Origin: Clostridia bacterium
GTDB taxonomy: Bacteria; Bacillota; Clostridia; Oscillospirales; Acutalibacteraceae
Assembly (NCBI GenBank): GCA_017423825.1
Contig: JAFPCP010000080.1
Coordinates: 1-41,109 of the forward strand
DNA: 41,109 nucleotides
Direction of reading: 5' to 3'
The notes under the pieces were generated by a model that made no database searches, was not told the DNA's origin, and saw nothing but the letters and a program-made list of their open reading frames with translations. Within the stretch, counting starts at the first letter, position 1, and each line of letters begins with the position of its first letter. The translations under genes were made by a program, and so were the position numbers. Positions 7,887-16,349 of this stretch are shown piece by piece.

Positions 7887-8357
7887 TTATCGCGCGTTGT
7901 GTTCTTTGAGCGCGCGTTCCGCTTCTCGGCGCATATCCCGCCGCGCCGCGTCCTCACGTTTGTCATACAACTTTTTGCCGCGGCAAAGACCAACCTGCAC
8001 CTTCACGCGACTCCCCCTGAAATACAACGACAGCGGTACCAGCGCATAGCCCTGCTGTTTGGTGATACCAAACAAACGCATGATTTCCCGCTTGTGTAAC
8101 AACAATTTGCGCACACGCAACGGGTCGCGGTTGAAAATATTGCCTTTATCATAGGGACTGATGTGCATCCCGTTGACAAACATTTCTCCGTCCACGATGG
8201 AACACCAAGCGTCTTTCAGATTGACGCCGCCCTGACGCAGGGCTTTCACCTCGGTGCCGCACAGCGCAATCCCCGCCTCAAAGGATTCCTCCACAAAATA
8301 GTCGTGAAAGGCTTTTCGGTTTTCGGCTATGGTTTTGTTTTTGCTTTTCTCCGCCAA
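7887..8357 (-). CDS. smpB: SsrA-binding protein SmpB
   Basis: Partner of tmRNA in trans-translation. The predicted protein has the family features: [12 protein letters not shown] near the N-terminus, [17 protein letters not shown], the HISPYDKG segment, KKLYDKRE and a basic C-terminal tail. The TTG start is chosen: the in-frame ATG three codons upstream (8366) directly touches AAAAGGGG and has no spacer. The TTG is 9 bases from it and gives MAEKSKNK, like the usual SmpB N-terminus. Length of 156 residues is normal. It is monocistronic, with its own terminator. Confidence 0.95.
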   Translation of the reverse strand: MAEKSKNKTIAENRKAFHDYFVEESFEAGIALCGTEVKALRQGGVNLKDAWCSIVDGEMFVNGMHISPYDKGNIFNRDPLRVRKLLLHKREIMRLFGITKQQGYALVPLSLYFRGSRVKVQVGLCRGKKLYDKREDAARRDMRREAERALKEHNAR

Positions 8358-8375
8358 GGTGTACATCCCCTTTTA

Positions 8376-8417
8376 CACAGAATATATATAATAGGTATAT
8401 ATATATAATATATTACG
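8376..8417. promoter_or_regulatory. AT-rich smpB promoter region
   Basis: The 62-bp gap between recR (ends 8420) and smpB contains about 40 bases of nearly pure A/T built from repeated TATA and ATATTA units. Several overlapping -10-like hexamers (TATTAT, TATAAT type) point toward smpB on the minus strand. No clear -35 could be assigned and no hairpin terminator for recR was found here. Confidence 0.4.
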
Positions 8418-8419
8418 CG

Positions 8420-9019
8420 TTACAGCTCGCTGCGCCCCTCCAACGAACGCGAAAGCGTGACCTCGTCAGCGTATTCCAAATCGCCGCCCACAGGAATGCC
8501 GTACGCCAACCGCGTCACTTTAATGTTCAGCGGTTTAAGCAGCCGCGACAAATACATGGCGGTGTAATCCCCCTCCACGGTGGGATTGGTCGCCATGATA
8601 ACCTCGGTAACCCCTTCGTCCGACAGCCGATGCAACAACTCTTTCACACGCAACTGCTCCGGACCGCGGCCGTCGAGAGGGGAGATGGTGCCGTGTAACA
8701 CGTGGTACAGTCCGTTATACCCTCTGGTGCGCTCAATCGCCGGCACGTTGCGCGGATCCTCCACCACGCAAATAACCGAACGATCACGCCGCACGTCTTC
8801 GCAAATCGGACAACGCGGGCTGTCGGTCAAATTACAGCAAATCGGGCACTCGTGGATGCGCGTGCGCGCCTCTTCCACCGCCTGTGCGAGCGCCTGCGCG
8901 TCTGCTTGCGGCATATATAGCAAGTGAAACGCCAGCCGATTAGCGGATTTCCGCCCGATGCCGGGCAGGCGTTCCAGGTGCTCTGTTAATTTCTCTAACG
9001 GCAGATTTGCATACGCCAT
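8420..9019 (-). CDS. recR: Recombination mediator protein RecR
   Basis: 199 residues, the usual length. Helix-hairpin-helix (LPGIGRKSANRLAFHLL), a four-cysteine zinc finger (CPICCNLTDSPRCPIC) and a Toprim domain (VICVVEDPRNVPAIERT) occur in order, with the PVGGDLEYADEVTL motif near the end. RecR works with RecO and RecF to load RecA on gapped DNA. It is 12 bp downstream of ybaB and in the classic dnaX-ybaB-recR order. Confidence 0.98.
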   Translation of the reverse strand: MAYANLPLEKLTEHLERLPGIGRKSANRLAFHLLYMPQADAQALAQAVEEARTRIHECPICCNLTDSPRCPICEDVRRDRSVICVVEDPRNVPAIERTRGYNGLYHVLHGTISPLDGRGPEQLRVKELLHRLSDEGVTEVIMATNPTVEGDYTAMYLSRLLKPLNIKVTRLAYGIPVGGDLEYADEVTLSRSLEGRSEL

Positions 9020-9031
9020 ATCTCCGACTCC

Positions 9032-9379
9032 TTAAAACATCCCCGGCAAATTCATGCCGCCGGTGATTTTTCCCATTTGCTCTTCGGCGTCTTTCGCGGC
9101 AGCGCGCACCGCCTCGTTGACCGCCGCCATGATGAGGTCAGCCAGCATGTCTGCGTCTTCCGGATCCACTACCTCCGGCTGAATTTCCAGCGTCGTCAGG
9201 CAATGTTTTCCATCCACAGTAGCCGACACAGCGCCGCCGCCCGCTGTCGCGGTGTAGGTTTTTTCTTCCAACTCCTGCTGGGCGCGGGCCATGTCCTCTT
9301 GCATTTTCTGCGCCTGGCGCAACATGTTTTGCATATTTCCGGGTCCGCCGCCCATGCCTTGTGGCAATCTCGCTTTCAT
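9032..9379 (-). CDS. ybaB: YbaB/EbfC-family nucleoid-associated protein
   Basis: 115 residues, the usual size. Contains the glycine/methionine-rich start (GMGGGPGNMQNMLRQAQKM), a helical stretch with GKHCLTTLEIQPEVVDPED, and a Gly/Met-rich end. The family forms tweezer-like dimers that bind DNA. It lies between dnaX (22-bp gap) and recR (12-bp gap), a conserved bacterial trio. Confidence 0.96.
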   Translation of the reverse strand: MKARLPQGMGGGPGNMQNMLRQAQKMQEDMARAQQELEEKTYTATAGGGAVSATVDGKHCLTTLEIQPEVVDPEDADMLADLIMAAVNEAVRAAAKDAEEQMGKITGGMNLPGMF

Positions 9380-9401
9380 TCTATTTGTCCACCTTTCCGG
9401 T

Positions 9402-11078
9402 TTATGTGTTGTATTCTTTCACCGCAATGCCGGCCTGTCTGCCGGTGTGCAACAGTTGCGAAAGCGGGTCTTCCTCTTTCTTCACAGCCACCGTGCGACG
9501 CAACCCCATGCGATAGGAAACGCCGGCCACTTTTTTCACCGACTCACGCAACACTTCTTTGTTGTTGCCGGTTTCCAGCAACGTCTTAAACAACGCGTTT
9601 TCCGTGCATATAAGCAACATATCATCCTTCAAAACGGCCCGCGAATCCGCCAACACGCCATACAGCGGCGCACAGGTTTCTTGCAATATGTCCAGCACCT
9701 CGCCCCACTGGGTGAACGCCTGCTCGCGGGTGGCGGGTTCGGCTGGGATTTCCGCCTTTGCGGGCGCCGGCACTGCCGCCGGTGTAGATTCGGGCGAGGG
9801 TTCGGGCGCCGGCTCTGCATCAGCCACAGGAGGAGCGGCCGGCGGATTCGGCGCGGGGGTGGTTTCAGCATTTGCCGGCACCGGTTGTTGCAACGCCGAT
9901 GCCGTCGGATCCACGGGGCGCTCGCCGCTGCGCAACGCCTGTTCCAGCGTGTGTATGCGATTGAGTAACGCTGCCGTGCCGGTGTCCAGCGCGGGATCAC
10001 ACAAGCGTAACACCGCCATTTCCATCTCCACCCGACGGGAAACCCCGCCGCGCAGACGGTCTAACGTATCTTGCAGCACTTCCAGTATATGCAAAATCCC
10101 CGGCAGGCCGAGTTGCTGCGCCAGCCCACGCATCTGCTCTATCTCTTCCGGGGCGGCCATCACCAACTCCCCGGGTTGCGCGACGCTGCTCAACACCATC
10201 AAATTGCGCATATAGCCAATCCACTCGCCACACAAACGCTCCATGTCCTTGGAACTTTGGTACAGCCGGTCCACCAGCGCGAGCGCGCCGGCGGCATCCC
10301 GTCTATGCACACAACCGGTGATGTCCGCCAACAACTGCTGGCTCGCCATGCCGGTCACAGCCGCCACGTGAGCCGCGTCGATATCCTGCCCGACGGCGGC
10401 GCATTGGTCCAGCAAAGACAACGCGTCCCGTAACGCCCCGTCCGCCAATCTGGCAAGCAACAGCGCCGCATCCGGTGTCACGCGCAAGCCTTCCTCTTCC
10501 GCCACGTGTTGCACGCGCGCGGCAATCGTCTGCGCCGGAATGCGATTAAAGTCAAACCGCTGACAGCGAGAAAGAATGGTGGCCGGCAATTTGTGCACCT
10601 CGGTCGTAGCCAGCACAAAAATCACGTGCGCCGGCGGTTCTTCCAGCGTTTTCAGCAGAGCGTTAAACGCACCTGCAGATAACATATGCACCTCGTCGAT
10701 GATATACACGCGATATTTCCCCTCAACCGGGGTGAACACGACCTCGTCTCGCAGCTCCCGGATGCTGTCCACGCCGTTGTTGGACGCCGCGTCAATCTCG
10801 GTCACGTCCAAAATCGAGCCATCATCAATGCCGCGGCAAACCGCGCACGCATTACACGGGTCGCCCGCCACCGGGTGCTCGCAGTTGACCGCTTTGGCCA
10901 ATATTTTGGCGCAGGTGGTCTTGCCCGTTCCGCGACAGCCTGTGAATAAATAGGCGTGGGACAGACGGTTGTTTTGTATTTCGTTTTTCAGCGCCGTGAT
11001 AACGGTATCCTGCCCGCACACATCCGAAAAAGTGCGGGGGCGCCATTTGCGGTATAGAGCCTGATACAACACGCTCAT
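9402..11078 (-). CDS. dnaX: DNA polymerase III subunit gamma/tau
   Basis: 558-residue clamp-loader ATPase. Walker A GCRGTGKTTCAK, zinc module (CEHPVAGDPCNACAVC), Walker B VYIIDEVHML and the SRC arginine-finger motif are present. A Pro/Ala/Glu-rich linker of about 60 residues follows domain III, then a C-terminal domain. The start is uncertain: the ATG at 11078 touches its AAAAGGGAG SD, whereas an in-frame GTG (11072) or TTG (11069, giving MYQALYRKWRP, like many homologues) is better spaced. Transcription probably reads through from the SRP RNA promoter, since no other promoter is evident. Confidence 0.97.
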   Translation of the reverse strand: MSVLYQALYRKWRPRTFSDVCGQDTVITALKNEIQNNRLSHAYLFTGCRGTGKTTCAKILAKAVNCEHPVAGDPCNACAVCRGIDDGSILDVTEIDAASNNGVDSIRELRDEVVFTPVEGKYRVYIIDEVHMLSAGAFNALLKTLEEPPAHVIFVLATTEVHKLPATILSRCQRFDFNRIPAQTIAARVQHVAEEEGLRVTPDAALLLARLADGALRDALSLLDQCAAVGQDIDAAHVAAVTGMASQQLLADITGCVHRRDAAGALALVDRLYQSSKDMERLCGEWIGYMRNLMVLSSVAQPGELVMAAPEEIEQMRGLAQQLGLPGILHILEVLQDTLDRLRGGVSRRVEMEMAVLRLCDPALDTGTAALLNRIHTLEQALRSGERPVDPTASALQQPVPANAETTPAPNPPAAPPVADAEPAPEPSPESTPAAVPAPAKAEIPAEPATREQAFTQWGEVLDILQETCAPLYGVLADSRAVLKDDMLLICTENALFKTLLETGNNKEVLRESVKKVAGVSYRMGLRRTVAVKKEEDPLSQLLHTGRQAGIAVKEYNT

Positions 11079-11100
11079 CTCCCTTTTGGTTTATAAAAAA

Positions 11101-11250
11101 GCCATACGCTCTCGGGCATACGGACAGACGGATTGTCTGCGGCACACGGACATCAACCGCTTAATGCTGCTCGGTTCCCCGCCTGACATGGTTCACGGCG
11201 CACCGTCGCACAGGACCCGCCCGCCCGTATGCCCCAAAGCGTACGGCCTC
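11101..11250 (-). ncRNA. ffs: Signal recognition particle RNA
   Basis: About 150 nt. The minus strand carries the domain IV signature: GTCAGG, a GGGGAACC apical region and AGCAGC, followed by a GATGTCCGTGTGCCG segment much like the B. subtilis scRNA. The two ends (GCCGTACGC... and ...GCGTATGGC) form a long helix, and a T run (11095-11100 on plus as A) terminates it. Length is between the approximately 100-nt short form and the approximately 270-nt Bacillus form; no clear Alu domain is visible. Location upstream of dnaX is common in Firmicutes. Confidence 0.88.
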
Positions 11251-11261
11251 TTATCTAATAT

Positions 11262-11290
11262 AGTATACACCATAACCCCACATAAATCAA
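11262..11290 (-). promoter_or_regulatory. Promoter of SRP RNA (and dnaX by read-through)
   Basis: Minus-strand TTGATT (11290-11285) and TATACT (11267-11262) separated by 17 bases, a good sigma-A promoter. Expected start is about 11255-11250, at the predicted 5' end of the SRP RNA. Confidence 0.85.
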
Positions 11291-11366
11291 CCGCTATTTT
11301 TTAGTCCAAGCCCTTGTCGGCGGCATAAGTCGTCCCGCCGCAACATACAGTATAGGGGTGATGGTT

Positions 11367-12467
11367 TTGAAAAAAAGTTCTGTGGCAATCAAACTTTCTG
11401 TTAGGCCTATACTGCGCTTGTTGGCGGCCACCGCGGCGGTGGCGGTCACGGTTGCGCTGCCCCTAAATTGGGGACAAGTGGCGCGGGCACTCACGTTGGT
11501 GGCCGCCGGCTTGCGGCAGCCGGAACAGGCGGCGGCCGTGCTCGGCGCGCATCTAACCACCGAAACAGAACCAACGGTGCAAATCATACAGCTGCCCGAC
11601 AAAACAAACAAGTCGCCGACGCAAAAGCCGCAACCCACTACCCCCGTGTATCCCACCGCCCTGTCCATCACCCCGCCCGGGGCGGACGGCTCCGGCGGCA
11701 AAATCTATGAGAAAAAAATGACCACCGGCGACACGCTTCTCACCGGCATAGCCACACTCAACCGCAGCGGCACGTCCGTGGACATCGCGGCCGCGCTCAA
11801 ACGCGCCCTTTCCCAGCGTTGGCAACAAACCGACGCCCCGCAGGTTTTGCTTATTCACACACACACCACCGAAGGGTATATGTTATACGATGCCGGCTAT
11901 TATAACGCCGCCGACCGCGCCCGCACCAAAGACGAACAACGCAACGTCTGCGCCGTCGGCGAGGCGGTCAAGGCTGCCTTGGCCGCGCAAGGTATCACCG
12001 CCCTGCACGACACCACCATACACGACAGCCCGCAATATTCGGGCGCGTATACCCGCTCCGCCAAAACGGTGCAAACGTATCTGAAAAAATATCCCACCAT
12101 ACAAATCGTGCTCGACCTGCACCGAGACGCCATCATGGAAGGGGACAGCGGCTTGGTTAAGCCGACCGTCACGATAGACGGGCGCAAAGCCGCCCAAATG
12201 ATGCTGATTGCCGGCGTGGTCAGCACCAAAAACCTGCCGCACAAGCACTGGGAACAAAATCTCACACTTGCCACCCGTTGGCAAAAAGCGCTCACCGATG
12301 CATATCCGGGCATCATGCGCCCACTCAACACCGTGGCCAGCCGCTATAACCAGCACCTATCTCCCGGCTATTTGCTCGTTGAGGTGGGCAGCGAAGGCAA
12401 CACGCTGGACGAGGCGGTATATTCCGGGTATCTGTTGGGCAAAACATTGGCAGAACTTTTGCGCTGA
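11367..12467 (+). CDS. spoIIP: Stage II sporulation protein P
   Basis: About 366 residues. N-terminal signal-anchor (ILRLLAATAAVAVTVALPL), a spacer, then the SpoIIP peptidoglycan hydrolase domain with LLIHTHTTEGY near residue 160, a THDSPQYSGAY-like region (TIHDSPQYSGAYTRS) and LDLHRDAI near 250; the histidines are the likely zinc ligands. It acts with SpoIID and SpoIIM in septal peptidoglycan thinning at engulfment. Three in-frame starts exist (GTG 11358, ATG 11361, TTG 11367). The TTG is chosen because AGGGG lies 8 bases upstream and it gives MKKSS. The next gene follows after 13 bp. Confidence 0.94.
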   Translation: MKKSSVAIKLSVRPILRLLAATAAVAVTVALPLNWGQVARALTLVAAGLRQPEQAAAVLGAHLTTETEPTVQIIQLPDKTNKSPTQKPQPTTPVYPTALSITPPGADGSGGKIYEKKMTTGDTLLTGIATLNRSGTSVDIAAALKRALSQRWQQTDAPQVLLIHTHTTEGYMLYDAGYYNAADRARTKDEQRNVCAVGEAVKAALAAQGITALHDTTIHDSPQYSGAYTRSAKTVQTYLKKYPTIQIVLDLHRDAIMEGDSGLVKPTVTIDGRKAAQMMLIAGVVSTKNLPHKHWEQNLTLATRWQKALTDAYPGIMRPLNTVASRYNQHLSPGYLLVEVGSEGNTLDEAVYSGYLLGKTLAELLR

Positions 12468-12480
12468 CGGAGGTGTTTGC

Positions 12481-12831
12481 TTGAAACCCAAACGACGGAT
12501 TCCCCTCGGTTCCTTTTTCGCCGCATTGCTTTTAACGTTGTGCGTTTTAGGGTTTGGCGGCGCCTGTCTGCTCATCGAATATAACACCCGCCACACCCTA
12601 TACGGAGAAACCGGGTTGCCGATTTCTTATCGTCTGGAACAAGGCGTACCGGTGCTCACCGGCACCGACACCGACACCCCTTTGCTGTCGGTGCCCGCGG
12701 CGATCGGACAGGCCGCTTTTTCTGCGGTTTCTCCCGGCAAACGGATACTCTTCACCCTTTGGCGCGGGGAGGCCGCCGCCGCAAAAACGCTGTGGACATT
12801 TTTCTCTTCTCCTGACGCCGCGGACCAATAG
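12481..12831 (+). CDS. Small single-pass membrane protein of unknown function
   Basis: 116 residues. Not recognised. TTG start with GGAGGTG 6 bases upstream. A basic N-terminus (MKPKRRIP) is followed by one strongly hydrophobic segment (FFAALLLTLCVLGFGGACLL, residues 12-32) and a predicted extracytoplasmic region rich in T, P and L. It is co-transcribed with spoIIP, and the shared terminator overlaps its last codons, so a role in sporulation is a fair guess. B. subtilis has a small uncharacterised gene (yqxA) next to spoIIP, but I cannot show homology. Confidence 0.75.
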   Translation: MKPKRRIPLGSFFAALLLTLCVLGFGGACLLIEYNTRHTLYGETGLPISYRLEQGVPVLTGTDTDTPLLSVPAAIGQAAFSAVSPGKRILFTLWRGEAAAAKTLWTFFSSPDAADQ

Positions 12832-12846
12832 GTCGGCGGCGTTTTT
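12815..12846 (+). terminator. Terminator of the spoIIP operon
   Basis: Hairpin ACGCCGCGGACC (12815-12826) with GGTCGGCGGCGT (12831-12842), one mismatch, AATA loop, followed by a T run. The stem includes the stop codon of the small membrane protein gene. Confidence 0.85.
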
Positions 12847-12862
12847 GTGTGCAAAGCGCCAT

Positions 12863-12891
12863 TTGACAAACCCCACCTCGTCCTGTACAAT
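12863..12891 (+). promoter_or_regulatory. Promoter of mnmE
   Basis: TTGACA (12863-12868) and TACAAT (12886-12891) with 17-base spacing, a near-consensus sigma-A promoter about 35 bases before the mnmE start. Confidence 0.9.
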
Positions 12892-12925
12892 AAACACAAA
12901 CTTGCCTCAAAGGAGAGAGTGTATC

Positions 12926-14293
12926 ATGTCCCACACCATCGTCGCCATTTCCACCCCCGCCGCCCCTGCCGGGCTGGGCGTCGTTCGCCTGTCCGGCGCG
13001 GATGCTATCCCCATCGCCGAGCGGGTTTTTCGCCCGATGGACAGCGCCCGTGCCTTGCACGCGCTGCCGGGATACACCGCCGCTTACGGGCGTGTCGCGG
13101 ACGCATCCGGAAACATCGACGATTGTGTCGCGCTGGTTTTCCGCGCGCCGCATAGTTATACCGGCGAGGACGTGGTGGAACTCTCCTGCCACGGGGGGCT
13201 GTTCTTGTTGCAACAGGTGCTGCGCGCCTGCTTGGATGCCGGCGCCAAACCCGCCGCGCCGGGTGAATTCACACGGCGCGCTTTTGTGAACGGAAAACTC
13301 GACCTCACACAAGCCGAAAGCGTGATGGATCTCATCGCCGCGAACGGCCGTCTTGCCGCACGCACCGCCCTCGCCGCGCGGGAGGGGAACACCGCCCGCC
13401 GTCTGCACGAGGTGAAAGAGCGCCTGTTGGCGGTCGCCGCCCAATTCAGCGCCTATATCGATTACCCCGACGAGGATATTCCGGAACTGCGCCCCACGGC
13501 TTTGGCAGATACCATCGCGGGCGCTCGCGAAACGATGGAATCTCTGCTCAGCACCTTTGAAGCCGGACGCGTTTTGCGGGAGGGCATCGATGCCGCCATC
13601 GTTGGCAGCCCCAACGTGGGAAAATCCACGCTGATGAACCGTCTCGCCGGATGCGAGCGCAGCATCGTGACGGACGTTGCGGGAACCACCCGCGATATCG
13701 TGGAGGAAACCGTGCGCTTGGGAGACGTGTTGTTGCGCCTCTCGGACACCGCCGGCATTCGCGCAACCGATGACCGCGTGGAAACGGTGGGCGTAGAAAA
13801 AGCCCGCCGCCGTTTGCAAGACGCCGCGCTCGTTTTGGCGGTCTTTGACGGCACACGACCGCTGGATGATAACGACCGAGAAATCGCCCGCCAAGCCGCC
13901 GCATCTGCCTGCATCGCTATCATTAACAAAGCCGACCAGCCGCAGCGTATCGACCGCTCTTGGGTGGAACAACAATTCCACTACGTAGTCCCCTTGTCCG
14001 CGAAGGATGGGCGAGGCACAGACGCACTCACCGCCGCGGTGGCGAAACTCACCGGCGTCGAAGCCCTACACGCCGCCGAACCGGTGTTGGCCACCGAACG
14101 GCAACGCCTGTGTGCGCAAGAGTGCCTTGCCTACTTGCAAGAGGCGGCCGCCGCTTTGGACAGTGGGTTGACGTTGGATGCCGTTTCGGTCAGTTTGCAC
14201 GCCGCCATCGACGCTATCCTGTCCTTGACCGGCGAGCGTACCACCGAGGCCATCGTCGAGCAAGTGTTTTCTCGTTTTTGTGTCGGTAAATAA
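12926..14293 (+). CDS. mnmE: tRNA modification GTPase MnmE
   Basis: 455 residues. With MnmG it installs the 5-carboxymethylaminomethyl group on wobble U34 of tRNA. N-terminal tetrahydrofolate-binding domain (GLGVVRLSGADA; GEFTRRAFVNGKLDLTQAE), G domain inserted in the helical domain (Walker A GSPNVGKSTLMNRL, DTAGI, NKAD), and the C-terminal catalytic cysteine in FCVGK. ATG start with AAAGGAGAGAG upstream. It stands alone here, far from mnmG (36888), although the two are usually adjacent near the origin in Firmicutes. Confidence 0.98.
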   Translation: MSHTIVAISTPAAPAGLGVVRLSGADAIPIAERVFRPMDSARALHALPGYTAAYGRVADASGNIDDCVALVFRAPHSYTGEDVVELSCHGGLFLLQQVLRACLDAGAKPAAPGEFTRRAFVNGKLDLTQAESVMDLIAANGRLAARTALAAREGNTARRLHEVKERLLAVAAQFSAYIDYPDEDIPELRPTALADTIAGARETMESLLSTFEAGRVLREGIDAAIVGSPNVGKSTLMNRLAGCERSIVTDVAGTTRDIVEETVRLGDVLLRLSDTAGIRATDDRVETVGVEKARRRLQDAALVLAVFDGTRPLDDNDREIARQAAASACIAIINKADQPQRIDRSWVEQQFHYVVPLSAKDGRGTDALTAAVAKLTGVEALHAAEPVLATERQRLCAQECLAYLQEAAAALDSGLTLDAVSVSLHAAIDAILSLTGERTTEAIVEQVFSRFCVGK

Positions 14294-14297
14294 AAAA

Positions 14298-14331
14298 CCC
14301 GCCGGAGCAGGCAAACAAACGCTCCGGCGGG
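14298..14331. terminator. Bidirectional terminator between mnmE and the lipoprotein gene
   Basis: Perfect 11-bp stem CCCGCCGGAGC / GCTCCGGCGGG (14298-14308 and 14321-14331) flanked by an A run on the left and a T-rich run on the right, so it can end transcription from both sides. Confidence 0.9.
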
Positions 14332-14339
14332 CTTTCTTT

Positions 14340-15821
14340 TTATTTTCGGGTTATTTGCAAATACGCGTATCCACCGCACAAGAAACGGTCGTTTCCAAAC
14401 CCAAACCGATACCCTTTGTTTTGCAGGTGCTGGTTGACCGGCGCCTGCGGGCCGTAAACGTACATCTGCAAATACATCGCCAGGTCGGTTTCCTCTCCCA
14501 CGTACACAAGCAGATATCCATCCCGGTTGTTGCTCAGGTATTCTAGGGCTGTCTGGTAGTTTGCCGGCGCTTTTTGCCGACCGTCCAACGCCATGCAAAA
14601 GGTCTTTTCCGGCGCAAACGCTGTGCCGACACAAACCGGCACACGTATGGCGCCGCTATCCACGGTGTGGGTTTCGGCAAACACGCTGTCGGTGCGGTTA
14701 AAATACAGATAATATCCGACACCCGGCATCTCCACATCATCCCACGTCACATCCATGTTGTACCAATCGCTGCCGATTTTCACAGCGTTCCACATGTGCG
14801 GGCCGCCATGGCCGATGCCCACAATTTGTGTGGCGTTGATGCCGACACAATAGCACAAATACTGAAACAGTTTCGCATACCCTTCACACGCCGCCTTTTT
14901 TTCGCACGCGGCACCGTAAACGTCATACGCACGCGAATAGGGTTTTCCGTAAACCAGCGTCTGATCCGCGGAATCGTGATCATATGCCACCGTCTCGGTG
15001 ATGTAGTCGTGAATGGCCTTTTCTTTTTCTATATCCGACAAAGCGGGCGAGACGTCCGCCAAAACCGCCGCAACACGGGCGTTAAACGCCGCGATTTGGT
15101 TGGCGATCGTCTGGCGGTTAGCCGCCGGCACAACTTGTTGTTTGGCGTCTAAGGTGTCTATGGCGGTCCCGTCCATATAATACAGAATGATGTACAGCAC
15201 CTTGTTGTCCGACGTATACATCAGCGACACGAATTTCGACACCCAGAAAAACTGTGGGTTGTCTGCAAACACTTTATCCAACAGGGCAGTGGCTTGGTCC
15301 GGTTTCAGCGCGTGCTTGGTTATGTCCACAAAATTGTCTGTGTTTTCCACCGCGGTCACGATGCTTTTATATATCGTCTGTTCCTTTGCCGACAGGCCGG
15401 CGTATTGATAATACGCCGTCGCCGCCAGAGCCTTGTGTGCGGTGTTCACCTGCACGTTCTGGTTCATGTCGGGGGCTGTTTCTTTCGGAGGTTGCACCAC
15501 GCCGCCTTGCGGCACACGAATCTCCTCAACCACCGTCTGGTTTTCCACAGACACTTTGTGCCCATTTGCCGACGTCCCTGCCTGCGGTTTTGCTGCTACC
15601 GCCCGCTTGGTCGTGGTTGCCGTCCGTTTGCTGGACGCGCTTGTGTGGGCGGCGGTTGTGGTGGTCTGCGCGGGCGCGCCGGTGGTTTCGGTTATGTGTG
15701 TCGGTTCGGTGAACTCTGTCACACCAGCAGAAGACGTGTTGATCACCGTCTGTTTGGTGCACGCCGTCAAGCAAAACAGGATACACAAACTCAAACCAAC
15801 AGCGGTTATACGTTTTTTCAT
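14340..15821 (-). CDS. Lipoprotein with transglutaminase-like cysteine-protease domain
   Basis: 493 residues. Signal peptide with lipobox (LFCLTAC; Cys near residue 21), a Thr/Ser/Ala/Lys-rich linker, then a helical domain and a transglutaminase-like core. Putative catalytic triad: C312 (AACEGYAKLF), H342 (PHMWNAVKI) and D357 (NMDVTWDD). It is probably surface-anchored and may be a protease or cross-linking enzyme; these domains in Clostridia often sit on cell-wall proteins. ATG start chosen at the signal peptide with AAAGGGGCGG upstream. It has its own promoter. Substrate unknown. Confidence 0.88.
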   Translation of the reverse strand: MKKRITAVGLSLCILFCLTACTKQTVINTSSAGVTEFTEPTHITETTGAPAQTTTTAAHTSASSKRTATTTKRAVAAKPQAGTSANGHKVSVENQTVVEEIRVPQGGVVQPPKETAPDMNQNVQVNTAHKALAATAYYQYAGLSAKEQTIYKSIVTAVENTDNFVDITKHALKPDQATALLDKVFADNPQFFWVSKFVSLMYTSDNKVLYIILYYMDGTAIDTLDAKQQVVPAANRQTIANQIAAFNARVAAVLADVSPALSDIEKEKAIHDYITETVAYDHDSADQTLVYGKPYSRAYDVYGAACEKKAACEGYAKLFQYLCYCVGINATQIVGIGHGGPHMWNAVKIGSDWYNMDVTWDDVEMPGVGYYLYFNRTDSVFAETHTVDSGAIRVPVCVGTAFAPEKTFCMALDGRQKAPANYQTALEYLSNNRDGYLLVYVGEETDLAMYLQMYVYGPQAPVNQHLQNKGYRFGFGNDRFLCGGYAYLQITRK

Positions 15822-15869
15822 GTGTGGCGCCGCCCCTTTCTGTCGAAACTTGTATTTCCGTACTATTAT

Positions 15870-15898
15870 AGTATACCAAACGATGGTCGTTTGTGCAA
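15870..15898 (-). promoter_or_regulatory. Promoter of the transglutaminase-like lipoprotein gene
   Basis: Minus-strand TTGCAC (15898-15893) and TATACT (15875-15870) spaced by 17 bases, about 50 bases upstream of the start codon. Confidence 0.75.
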
Positions 15899-15904
15899 GC
15901 AACC

Positions 15905-15937
15905 AAAAAAGGCACTGTTCCATTGCGGAACAGTGCC
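15905..15937 (-). terminator. Intrinsic terminator of rpsT
   Basis: Perfect 11-bp stem GGCACTGTTCC / GGAACAGTGCC (15911-15921, 15927-15937) followed on the minus strand by a T run (plus-strand A run 15905-15910). Confidence 0.9.
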
Positions 15938-15958
15938 TTTGCTTTGGTGAAGTCCAAA

Positions 15959-16210
15959 TTAGGCGTTGACCTTCTTAGCGAGGGCGGACTTTTTACGCGC
16001 TGCGGTATTCTTGTGCAGCAGTCCCTTAGCAACAGCCTGGTCAATCTTCTTCGTAGCCAAACGAACGGCCTCGGCAGCGTTCTCACCGGAAGCGATAGCC
16101 GCGTTCGCCTTCTTAATCTCGGTCTTCAAAGCAGAGCGGTTGGCCTTGTTGCGAGCCGTTTTAACAGCGATGACCTTAACACGCTTTTTAGCGGATTTAA
16201 TGTTGGGCAT
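15959..16210 (-). CDS. rpsT: 30S ribosomal protein S20
   Basis: 83-residue basic protein starting MPNIKSAKKRVKV, the typical bS20 N-terminus, rich in Lys/Ala helices and ending KKSALAKKVNA. Binds the 5' domain of 16S rRNA. ATG preceded by GAGGAGGTGTGACC. It is divergent from gpr across 139 bp, a neighbourhood also seen in Bacillus. It has its own terminator. Confidence 0.98.
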   Translation of the reverse strand: MPNIKSAKKRVKVIAVKTARNKANRSALKTEIKKANAAIASGENAAEAVRLATKKIDQAVAKGLLHKNTAARKKSALAKKVNA

Positions 16211-16349
16211 GGTCACACCTCCTCTTAACATCGAATAAACAGATAAATCACGCACACAATATATTAACACCAATCCTTAAAAAATGCAACAAAAATTTTT
16301 CATAAAGGCATCTTTTTTCAAAAAACACACGCGAAAGGGGCCGTTTTCT

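Noticed and set aside
12752-13981. A 409-codon minus-strand frame opposite mnmE
   Set aside because: Crosses the mnmE promoter and the spoIIP-operon terminator, with no SD and no domain.
16284-16349. N-terminal extension of GPR as a long propeptide
   Set aside because: No SD at the upstream ATG, whereas GAAAGGGG precedes the ATG at 16350. Left as an open but less likely option.
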